In this document: positions 1 to 6,100 of the stretch, in pieces
How the letters are laid out: every line of letters starts with the position of its first letter
Numbering within the stretch: the stretch's first letter is position 1
From: Paracoccaceae bacterium
GTDB taxonomy: Bacteria > Pseudomonadota > Alphaproteobacteria > Rhodobacterales > Rhodobacteraceae
Reading direction: 5' to 3'
DNA: 9,847 bases
Assembly: GCA_011525185.1 (NCBI GenBank)
Contig: WTIQ01000012.1
Location: 1 to 9,847 of the forward strand
The notes under the pieces: model-generated
Seen by the model: only the letters and a program-made list of their open reading frames with translations
The model's database searches: none
What the model was told of the DNA's origin: nothing
Position numbers and translations under genes: made by a program

Positions 1-275
1 TTTCTGATCTGGCCCTCTCGGTGACCTATCGCGCCAATTCAAACTGGCGTTTGTCACAGTCAGCCCGATATGATTTGGAAGATGGACGCACAGTTTCCCT
101 AGGCTTTGCTACAAATTTTGATAATGAATGCACAACGGCGTCGTTTAGCCTCAACAGAAGCTTTGGTTCTGGCGCAAGTGCGGAGGATGTCACCACTTGG
201 GATTTTATGGTGAACTTAAAGGGATTTAGCACGGGGGGAGATAGAAACGTCGTGAAGTCAGGATGCACAGAATGA
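1..275 (+). CDS. lptD: LPS-assembly protein LptD, C-terminal fragment (5' end outside window)
   Basis: The open frame enters from the left edge (first full codon at base 3) and gives about 90 residues ending at TGA 273-275. LptD is the outer-membrane beta-barrel that, with LptE, inserts lipopolysaccharide into the outer leaflet. The visible part has the alternating polar/hydrophobic pattern of the last barrel strands, for example SQSARYDLEDGRTVSLGFA and then DNECTTASFSLNRSF. The segment WDFMVNLKGFSTGG resembles the final strand and turn of alphaproteobacterial LptD. Two cysteines are visible, one in DNEC and one in the terminal SGCTE; LptD proteins use C-terminal cysteines for inter-domain disulfides, but the pairing here is unknown. 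The strongest support is context: surA follows with a 4-base overlap, and SurA is the known chaperone for LptD. The in-frame GTG at base 21 is internal, not a start. Confidence 0.85.
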   Translation, partial: SDLALSVTYRANSNWRLSQSARYDLEDGRTVSLGFATNFDNECTTASFSLNRSFGSGASAEDVTTWDFMVNLKGFSTGGDRNVVKSGCTE

Positions 276-1483
276 AAATGAAAGATAGTATAGGATATAT
301 GCGCACTATGTGTCTCGTCATCGCCCTTTGGTGTATGGGGACCGTCAGCTCCGCCGAAAATTTGTTTTCGCCCGCAATCCGCGTCAATGATCAAATTATA
401 ACAGTCTATGAACTTCGGCAGCGCGAGGAGCTTTTGCGTTTGTTAAACGCACCTGGTGATCCCGCAAAACTCGCCCGCACACAGTTAATTGAGGATCGGC
501 TCAAACTTGCAGCCGCCCGTGAACTTGGCCTTAAACCCACCGAAGAGGAAGTGCGCGAGGCCATCGAAAATTTCACGGCGCGTGGAAACTTGGATAGTGT
601 TACCTTTATTACAGAACTTGAAAATTTGGGGGTGAGTGAGGAAACCTTTCAAGACTTTATCGTTGCTGGTCTGTCTTGGCGGATGTTTGTCGGCGCTAAG
701 TTCGCATCCAAAAGCCAAGTCTCTGATACCGAAATCGAACGCAGCCTCAACACCAGCGGCGGGAATGGTGGCTTACGGGTTCTCTTGACCGAAATTATTT
801 TACCAGCCCCTCCAGGTCAGGAAGAAGCTGCTCTCGAATTAGCAAAAGATTTGTCAAAAATCACCTCCATCAATGCGTTTTCAGACGCAGCTAGAGAGCA
901 TTCCGTGGCCTCCACCCGTTCGGTTGGAGGGCGTGTCACATGGCAGGACCTAGACAAACTTCCTCCCGTTTTAAAACCCTTGGTTCTTGGACTGGGTATT
1001 GGAGAGGTTACAGAGCCGCTTCCAATTCCAAACGGATTGGCCATTTTCCAACTGCGCGCCATTGCTGAAAAAGGATTTGTGCGACCTGAAAGTGCCGCAC
1101 TGGATTATGCGCAGTATAAATTTCCATCAAATATGGCGGGACACCAAAATACGATTTTGCAGACTATTGATCAATGTGATGATCTCTATGGGCTGGCACT
1201 CAAGTACCCCGATCACAGACTTACACGAGAGGCTCGCGCACCTGCCGAAGTTACATCAGAGTTAAAGTCTCTTTTAGAAACACTGGATCTGAACGAGATG
1301 AATTTCTCAGAGCGTGCGGGCACGACAACCCTCACCATGCTTTGTGCACGCAGCCAAAGCATTCTTGATAGCGAAGAAGATTTGACAAAGCTAAGGGCAG
1401 GCCTGCGCAACAAACGCATCGAACAATACGCACAAGGCTATCTTGACAATCTACTGCAAGACGCACGGATCATCGATAAATGA
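272..1483 (+). CDS. surA: Periplasmic chaperone / peptidyl-prolyl isomerase SurA
   Basis: SurA escorts unfolded outer-membrane proteins, LptD among them, across the periplasm. I chose ATG 272 (403 aa) because it forms an ATGA overlap with the lptD stop and has AGGA at 260-263, 8 bases upstream. The ATG at 263 lies inside that AGGA. The ATG at 299 also leaves a usable signal peptide, but its ribosome site is too close. Residues 1-28 look like a Sec signal peptide: basic n-region, hydrophobic MCLVIALWCMG, likely cleavage after TVSSA. The SurA N-terminal domain follows at about 35-150. A parvulin domain lies at about 168-263, with SVGGRVTWQDLDKLPPVL and GEVTEPLPIPNGLAIFQL. The remainder (about 270-375) resembles a degenerate second parvulin. 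The C-terminal helix LRNKRIEQYAQGYLDNLLQD is typical of SurA. The length is near the usual 400-430 aa. Confidence 0.93.
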   Translation: MKMKDSIGYMRTMCLVIALWCMGTVSSAENLFSPAIRVNDQIITVYELRQREELLRLLNAPGDPAKLARTQLIEDRLKLAAARELGLKPTEEEVREAIENFTARGNLDSVTFITELENLGVSEETFQDFIVAGLSWRMFVGAKFASKSQVSDTEIERSLNTSGGNGGLRVLLTEIILPAPPGQEEAALELAKDLSKITSINAFSDAAREHSVASTRSVGGRVTWQDLDKLPPVLKPLVLGLGIGEVTEPLPIPNGLAIFQLRAIAEKGFVRPESAALDYAQYKFPSNMAGHQNTILQTIDQCDDLYGLALKYPDHRLTREARAPAEVTSELKSLLETLDLNEMNFSERAGTTTLTMLCARSQSILDSEEDLTKLRAGLRNKRIEQYAQGYLDNLLQDARIIDK

Positions 1484-2448
1484 CGCGGGAACCCGTTGCA
1501 CTCACCTGCGGGGAACCAGCGGGGATTGGCTCAGAATTGGCGCTTCGTGCCTGGCAAGCGCTTCGCGACGAAATGGCGTTTTATTGGATAGGAGACCCCA
1601 GACACCTTCCCAAGTCCAGCCCTGTTAAGACGATTGAGCAGCCCGCACAAGCAAGGGATGCAATGCAACATGGGCTGCCTGTTCTCCCGCACCCCTTTCC
1701 CAAAGCAAACGTTTTTGGACAGCCTGATCTTGAAAATGCGCAAGCTGTGATTGATGTCATAAAACAAGGTGTGAGGCAGGTAAGAGAGGGTCAGGCCTCA
1801 GCACTGTGCACCTTGCCAATCCACAAACAGATATTGCAAGACGGTGCACGTTTTCCGTTTCCAGGCCATACAGAATTCCTTGCCTCCCTCTGCGATGTGG
1901 AGACGGCTGTCATGATGCTGGCCAGCCCGTCGCTCAAAGTGGTTCCTGTCACAATCCACATACCGCTCAGCGACGTTCCAAAGGCCCTCACATCAGAGCG
2001 TCTTGAACAAACGATTCATATTACGCATGAGGCGTTGACGTCTCAGTTTCACCTGACCAATCCACGCATTTCTGTGGCAGGCCTTAATCCCCATGCTGGT
2101 GAGGGCGGCAAGTTTGGGCGAGAGGATCAGGAGATCATTTCGCCTGTGGTCCAAAACCTTCAAGCCGAGGGTATGTTCATTTCGGGACCTCATTCGGCAG
2201 ATACTCTGTTTCACGAAGCGGCAAGACGTTCATATGATGTGGCCATTGCGATGTATCACGATCAAGCCCTCATTCCGATCAAGACGCTTGATTTTGACAG
2301 GGGTGTAAACGTCACTCTGGGTCTACCTTTTATCCGCACGTCCCCTGATCATGGAACGGCCCTAGATATTGCAGGACAAGGCAGAGCAAATCCAAGCTCG
2401 ACGATTGAGGCCCTTCGGCTGGCGCATCAAATGGCAGGGGTCGCATGA
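1480..2448 (+). CDS. pdxA: 4-hydroxythreonine-4-phosphate dehydrogenase PdxA
   Basis: PdxA oxidises 4-phosphooxy-L-threonine with NAD+ in the DXP-dependent pyridoxal phosphate (vitamin B6) pathway; it is a cytosolic dimer needing a divalent metal. The protein has 322 aa, a normal length. Visible family motifs are GEPAGIGSE near the N-terminus, FPGHTEFLA with substrate-contacting His130 and Thr131, VTIHIPLSD with His160, GLNPHAGEGG with His205, and MYHDQ with His260. The last three histidines match the metal ligands of E. coli PdxA (166, 211 and 266). The C-terminal RTSPDHGTALDIAGQG (286-301) is a family signature. The start overlaps the surA stop as ATGA (1480-1483). No strong Shine-Dalgarno sequence precedes it, which fits translational coupling to surA. 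All catalytic residues I could place are present. Confidence 0.97.
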   Translation: MTREPVALTCGEPAGIGSELALRAWQALRDEMAFYWIGDPRHLPKSSPVKTIEQPAQARDAMQHGLPVLPHPFPKANVFGQPDLENAQAVIDVIKQGVRQVREGQASALCTLPIHKQILQDGARFPFPGHTEFLASLCDVETAVMMLASPSLKVVPVTIHIPLSDVPKALTSERLEQTIHITHEALTSQFHLTNPRISVAGLNPHAGEGGKFGREDQEIISPVVQNLQAEGMFISGPHSADTLFHEAARRSYDVAIAMYHDQALIPIKTLDFDRGVNVTLGLPFIRTSPDHGTALDIAGQGRANPSSTIEALRLAHQMAGVA

Positions 2449-3278
2449 GTCAAATTGACAGCCTGCCTCCATTGCGCGAGGTAATTGCGCAGCATCAGCT
2501 GAGTGCCAAGAAAACTCTAGGTCAAAATTTCCTGCTTGATCTTAATCTCACCGCCAAAATTGCACGGCAAGCAGGTGCGCTTCAGGACTGTGACGTTATT
2601 GAAATTGGCCCAGGCCCTGGAGGATTGACGCGCGGATTATTGGCCGAAGGGGCAAGGCGGGTCATCGCGGTTGAAAAAGATGAGCGATGTTTGCAAGCCT
2701 TGTCTGAGATCGAAAGGGCCTATCCTAATCGACTGACTGTTCTTAACGGAGACGCGCTCACACTCAATCCTTTTGAGCATACCCAAAACCCAACAAAGAT
2801 AGTTGCAAATCTCCCTTACAACATTGGCACCGAATTATTGATCCGTTGGCTTAACCCATCAAGCTGGCCACCCGCTTGGAGCTCGCTCACATTAATGTTC
2901 CAAAAAGAAGTGGCACAGCGCATCGTTGCACAGCCAGGTGGCAAAGCCTATGGACGGTTGTCCATATTGGCTCAGCTCAAGTGTGAGGCAAAAATCGTGA
3001 TGAGCCTCCCAAGAGAGGCCTTCACGCCCCCACCCAAAGTCGAAAGCGCAGTAATCCATATTTCAGCCTTACCGCGCCCAAAATTCGCGGTAGATGAAAA
3101 GCGGCTGGAGATCATCGTCGCAAAAGCCTTCAATCAAAGGCGCAAAATGCTACGCGCCTCCTTAAAAGGGCTTACGTCTGATTTGGAAACCAAATTACAA
3201 GCGGCGGGTGTGGCTCCAACGGAACGCGCAGAAAACGTAACGATTGAACAATTTTGCAAACTCTCACTGACCGTCTGA
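2445..3278 (+). CDS. rsmA: 16S rRNA (adenine1518-N6/adenine1519-N6)-dimethyltransferase RsmA (KsgA)
   Basis: RsmA dimethylates two adjacent adenines in the loop of helix 45 of 16S rRNA late in 30S assembly, using S-adenosylmethionine; its loss gives kasugamycin resistance in many bacteria. The protein has 277 aa. The sequence shows KKTLGQNFLLD (22-32), the SAM-binding motif EIGPGPGGLTRGLL (53-66), the acidic ribose-binding site in VEKDE (76-80), the catalytic motif IV NLPYN (122-126), and the post-motif region FQKEVAQRIVAQPGGKAYGRLS. PPPKVESAVI (195-204) and FNQRRKMLRASLKGL (229-243) are typical C-terminal elements. The start overlaps the pdxA stop as ATGA (2445-2448), with AGGGG at 2436-2440 just upstream. 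It is the last gene of this + strand run and converges on the DUF4167 gene with a 43-base gap. Confidence 0.97.
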   Translation: MSQIDSLPPLREVIAQHQLSAKKTLGQNFLLDLNLTAKIARQAGALQDCDVIEIGPGPGGLTRGLLAEGARRVIAVEKDERCLQALSEIERAYPNRLTVLNGDALTLNPFEHTQNPTKIVANLPYNIGTELLIRWLNPSSWPPAWSSLTLMFQKEVAQRIVAQPGGKAYGRLSILAQLKCEAKIVMSLPREAFTPPPKVESAVIHISALPRPKFAVDEKRLEIIVAKAFNQRRKMLRASLKGLTSDLETKLQAAGVAPTERAENVTIEQFCKLSLTV

Positions 3279-3321
3279 TCGTAAGTCAAACAAATGTCGA
3301 CGAGATAAGCAAAGCGGCGTT
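3279..3321. other. Convergent intergenic gap without an obvious terminator
   Basis: This 43-base spacer separates the 3' ends of rsmA and the DUF4167 gene. I see no GC-rich hairpin followed by a T-run on either strand. The two convergent transcripts may therefore overlap or end by a Rho-dependent route; this is inference. Confidence 0.5.
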
Positions 3322-3945
3322 TTAAGCAACGTCTGAGCTTGGGGCGTCAGTTTCCTCACTCACGTTCTGCACTGCGTCTTGGCCTTCTCCCTCAGCGGGG
3401 TTTTCTTTTTTAGGTGCTCTACGACGACGCGCCGGCGCTTTTTTGGCAGCGGGTTTTTTCTCATCCGAATTTTCGACAGGGGCCGCGTTATTTTCAGGCG
3501 TTTCGATCAATCCGTGCTTTTCGTCCGCAAAGGGCATACCGATTACATCAGGCTGTTCTGATCCTGCCAAATCATCGACAAAGCCATCGGACGTATCCAA
3601 AACGGTCTGTGACGCGGCTTCACGGTCGTGCTTTTCGCGCTCGCGCTCCGCTTGGCGCTCTTTATTTTCGCGCTCTTGCTGTTCACGGCGGGCTTCTTGC
3701 TCTTTCATCGCTTGCCCGAGCAAGCGCTGATAATGCTCAGCGTGTTGTTGAAAATTCTCAGTCGCGACACGGTCATTGCTCAACTGTGCGTCCCGAGCCA
3801 ATTGGTTATACTTATCAATAATTTGCTGAGGCGTCCCGCGCACCTTGCCCTCGGGTCCCGAGCTATCAAATACACGGTTGACGATGTTTCCGACGGACCT
3901 GTTACGGTTCTGCTTTGACCGCGAACGGGATTTAGATGATCTCAT
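3322..3945 (-). CDS. DUF4167 domain-containing protein, function unknown
   Basis: The protein has 207 aa. Residues 1-19 are very basic and rich in Ser, Arg and Asn (SSKSRSRSKQNRNRS). Then comes the DUF4167 core, about 17-78: VNRVFDSSGPEGKVRGTPQQ, then IDKYNQLARDAQLSNDRVA, then ENFQQHAEHYQRLLGQ. A charged Glu/Arg/Lys/Gln-rich stretch (about 80-110) is probably a long helix or coiled coil. The tail is low-complexity: an acidic part, then KKPAAKKAPARRRRAPKK (163-180), then a Glu/Asp-rich end. There is no signal peptide or membrane segment. The family is common in alphaproteobacteria beside prfA-prmC, as here. The basic ends suggest binding to RNA, ribosomes or DNA, but that is inference and no biochemical role can be read from the sequence. 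A GAAAG weakly resembles a ribosome site upstream of the ATG. Family assignment is strong; function is unknown. Confidence 0.88.
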   Translation of the reverse strand: MRSSKSRSRSKQNRNRSVGNIVNRVFDSSGPEGKVRGTPQQIIDKYNQLARDAQLSNDRVATENFQQHAEHYQRLLGQAMKEQEARREQQERENKERQAEREREKHDREAASQTVLDTSDGFVDDLAGSEQPDVIGMPFADEKHGLIETPENNAAPVENSDEKKPAAKKAPARRRRAPKKENPAEGEGQDAVQNVSEETDAPSSDVA

Positions 3946-3966
3946 TATTAGCTTTCTGGTTACTAA

Positions 3967-3994
3967 ACTATGGGTAACTTGTCTTTCTGTTCAA
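3967..3994 (-). promoter_or_regulatory. Possible proximal promoter of the DUF4167 gene
   Basis: On the minus strand, TTGAAC (3989-3994) and CATAGT (3967-3972) are separated by 16 bases; each matches 4 of 6 sigma70-type consensus positions. A start near 3960 would leave a leader of about 15 bases. This is pattern matching only, and a second candidate lies further upstream. Confidence 0.25.
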
Positions 3995-4054
3995 CGGTAT
4001 ACGTATAAACATTAAAGAAACTGCAATTGCCGACCCGCGAGCCTGCTGCGCCCC

Positions 4055-4130
4055 GTATAAACCGCATCTCTCTTATAGTTTCAAGCATTTTATGGGGCTT
4101 TTTGCATTTTTTTGAGGCTTTTTGCAAAAT
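4055..4130 (-). promoter_or_regulatory. Possible distal DUF4167 promoter with A-tract UP-like region
   Basis: On the minus strand, TTGAAA (4079-4084, 5 of 6 to the -35 consensus) lies 18 bases from TTATAC (4055-4060), or 19 from TATACG. Directly upstream on this strand are A-runs that read on the + strand as T-tracts at 4088-4091, 4099-4103, 4107-4113 and 4119-4123. AT-rich runs just upstream of a -35 box can act as UP elements, and helically spaced A-tracts bend DNA. The implied 5' leader would be about 100 bases. The -10 match is only fair, so this stays tentative. Confidence 0.3.
4088..4126. repeat. Direct repeat with 20-bp period (GGCTTTTTGCA twice)
   Basis: GGCTTTTTGCA occurs at 4096-4106 and again at 4116-4126, a period of exactly 20 bases. 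Extended to 4088-4106 against 4108-4126, 17 of 19 positions agree. It lies entirely in the gap between prmC and the DUF4167 gene. Confidence 0.8.
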
Positions 4131-4138
4131 GAGACCAG

Positions 4139-4990
4139 TCAAGAGGGAGGCTTGTGACAGGCCACAACGCGATCATTTTGCTCAAAGTCCTTTAAAACAG
4201 AAATCTCATCATATCCATGAGACGAAAAAATGTTTTGAACTGCGTCTCCAAGTCTATGACCAATTTCAACGATCAACCGTCCTTTTGGAACCAAAAAATC
4301 TTTGGCTTGAGCTGCGATGATCTCATAAGCAGCAAGCGCATTTTGGCCGGGGCTGAGGGCTATGAGCGGATCAAAGGCGCGTACATCACGTTCAAGGGTG
4401 GCTAGCTCATGATCCGCGATATAAGGAGGATTAGAGACGATAAGATCAAAGCCGCCTTTATACTGGTGCAAATCAGGATGCGAAGCCCAATCAGCGTGTA
4501 GAAATGTCACACGCGACGTGACGCCAAGGCGCTCTGCATTTTCTTGCGCCACAGAAAGTGCAGGCGGTGATATATCTGTCGCCACGAGTTGCGCCTTGGA
4601 CCATTCACAAAGCAACGTCAATCCGATGCATCCACTACCCGTCCCAAGGTCTAAGATCATATCCGCTGGTTTGTGCAGAGCCTGTTCGATCAAACTTTCC
4701 GTATCACCACGCGGGTCCAAAACATCGGGTGTAATTGTGAAATACCGCCCCCAAAACAAGCGCTGGCCGATAATGCGCGCGACGGGTTCTCCTTGGCATC
4801 TGCGAGACACGCTCTCTGAAACACGCCAGAGGTCTTCTTTCGTTAAAACCTTGTCCCCTTCCATAGTGAGGCGATCAGCGGGTAAGTCTATGGCATGTGC
4901 CAAGAGGGCGCGGGCATCGCGCTCTGCCCCTTCGATATTATGCGCTTTTAAGTCTGCAACTGTTTTTGCAAAGACATCACGCAAAATCAT
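4139..4990 (-). CDS. prmC: Peptide chain release factor N(5)-glutamine methyltransferase PrmC
   Basis: PrmC (HemK) methylates the glutamine of the GGQ motif in release factors 1 and 2, using S-adenosylmethionine, which raises termination efficiency. The protein has 283 aa, a usual length. The N-terminal helical domain (about 1-75) contains ERDARALLAHA, which matches the family. GEPVARIIGQRLFWGRYFTI (67-86) leads into the Rossmann methyltransferase domain. Motif I is LDLGTGSGCIGL (113-124), D139 in VATDIS is the expected ribose-binding acid, and NPPY (187-190) is the glutamine-binding catalytic motif. The segment usually read as PRPDTE or PRPETE is PRGDTE here (93-98), a Gly for the second Pro. 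The start forms an ATGA overlap with the stop of prfA (4987-4990), whose product is its substrate. Confidence 0.96.
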   Translation of the reverse strand: MILRDVFAKTVADLKAHNIEGAERDARALLAHAIDLPADRLTMEGDKVLTKEDLWRVSESVSRRCQGEPVARIIGQRLFWGRYFTITPDVLDPRGDTESLIEQALHKPADMILDLGTGSGCIGLTLLCEWSKAQLVATDISPPALSVAQENAERLGVTSRVTFLHADWASHPDLHQYKGGFDLIVSNPPYIADHELATLERDVRAFDPLIALSPGQNALAAYEIIAAQAKDFLVPKGRLIVEIGHRLGDAVQNIFSSHGYDEISVLKDFEQNDRVVACHKPPS

Positions 4991-6042
4991 GCGTTTAAAT
5001 CGGCTAAAAGACTGGCCTGCGCATCGGCAATCAACGCATCGATCATTTCATCAAGATCCCCCTGCATCACCTGATCCAATTTATAGAGCGTCAAGTTAAT
5101 GCGATGGTCTGTCATCCGCCCCTGTGGGAAATTATAGGTGCGAATACGCTCTGAACGATCCCCTGATCCGACTTGAGATTTACGATCAGCAGAACGCTCT
5201 GCATCAACCCTCTGGCGCTCCAAATCAAAGAGACGGGTTTTCAAAACCTGCATGGCAATCTCACGATTACGATGCTGCGATTTTTCCGAGCTGGTCACAA
5301 CAATGCCGCTGGGAAGATGGGTGATACGTACAGCCGAGTCGGTTGTGTTGACATGCTGCCCCCCAGCGCCCGAACTGCGCATGGTATCAATCCGAAGATC
5401 ATTTTGATCAATTTGAATATCCACATCTTCGGCTTCGGGAAGGACCGCAACGGTGGCGGCAGAGGTATGAATACGGCCCCCGCTTTCGGTTTCGGGCACC
5501 CGTTGAACGCGGTGCACGCCGCTTTCAAACTTGAGGCGCGCAAAAACGCCCTCGCCTTTGATATGGGCAACAACCTCTTTTATGCCGCCAATTTCGGTGG
5601 GCTGCTCTTCGATAATCTCCAGCCGCCAACCTGCTTTTTCTGCATATCTCTGATACATACGCAGCAAATCCCCCGCAAAAAGGGCAGCCTCTTCGCCCCC
5701 TGTCCCAGGTCTAATTTCCAAAATAGCTGGACGGGCATCTGCCGCATCCTTGGGCAAGAGCGAGAGTTGCAGGGCATGTTCAGCCTCTGGGAGGCGCTCT
5801 TTCAGAGCAGGAAGCTCCTCCTCGGCAAGGTCCTTCATATCAGGATCGGTAAGCATCTCTTCTGCATCTGTGATCTCTTGCAAAAGGGTTTGATACTCTG
5901 AAATCTGCTCAATAACGGGCTTGAGGTCGGAATATTCCTTGGCCAACGTCGCAATCTCGTCGCCCGACGCACCCGCGCTCATCTTGGCTTCGAGAAATTC
6001 AAAGCGCTGTTTTATCTGCTCTAATTTATCAAATGGTACCAT
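4987..6042 (-). CDS. prfA: Peptide chain release factor 1 (RF1)
   Basis: RF1 recognises UAA and UAG in the ribosomal A site and triggers peptide release. The protein has 351 aa. The N-terminal helical domain (about 1-100) is followed by LEIRPGTGGEEAALFAGDL (108-126). The stop-codon-reading loop is RVPETESGGRIHTSAATVAV, with the PxT tripeptide as Pro183-Glu184-Thr185. That identifies RF1; RF2 carries SPF. The catalytic GGQ is at 227-229 in RSSGAGGQHVNTTDSAVRITH. QGRMTDHRINLTLYKLDQVMQGDLDEMI closes the protein. An in-frame TAA (6049-6051) two codons upstream fixes the start at ATG 6042, and no clear Shine-Dalgarno sequence precedes it. It overlaps prmC by 4 bases at its 3' end. speB lies upstream on the same strand across a 58-base gap, so transcription could come from speB or from within that gap. 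Confidence 0.98.
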   Translation of the reverse strand: MVPFDKLEQIKQRFEFLEAKMSAGASGDEIATLAKEYSDLKPVIEQISEYQTLLQEITDAEEMLTDPDMKDLAEEELPALKERLPEAEHALQLSLLPKDAADARPAILEIRPGTGGEEAALFAGDLLRMYQRYAEKAGWRLEIIEEQPTEIGGIKEVVAHIKGEGVFARLKFESGVHRVQRVPETESGGRIHTSAATVAVLPEAEDVDIQIDQNDLRIDTMRSSGAGGQHVNTTDSAVRITHLPSGIVVTSSEKSQHRNREIAMQVLKTRLFDLERQRVDAERSADRKSQVGSGDRSERIRTYNFPQGRMTDHRINLTLYKLDQVMQGDLDEMIDALIADAQASLLADLNA

Positions 6043-6100
6043 GGTCGCTTATGTGAGTGGTCATCTTGGTGGGGTCAAGGGCAAAAACGCACGTCTCACC

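Noticed and set aside
263..271. ATG 263 as the surA start
   Set aside because: It overlaps the AGGA that serves as ribosome site for ATG 272, which also gives the ATGA overlap seen at the next two junctions.
26..394. 122-codon minus-strand frame over the lptD end and surA start
   Set aside because: It is antisense to two supported genes and shows no motif or signal.
3414..3821. Overlapping + strand open frames opposite the DUF4167 gene
   Set aside because: The repetitive Arg/Glu/Lys codons of the DUF4167 gene keep several antisense frames open; no ribosome site or protein motif supports them.
4085..4130. T-rich stretch as an intrinsic terminator of prmC
   Set aside because: prmC is transcribed from the minus strand, so these would be A-runs in its RNA, and no GC-rich hairpin precedes them.
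5173..5901. Long open frame (242 codons) on the + strand opposite prfA
   Set aside because: It is fully antisense to a well-supported release factor gene, shows no recognisable motif, and its composition follows from the codon usage of prfA.
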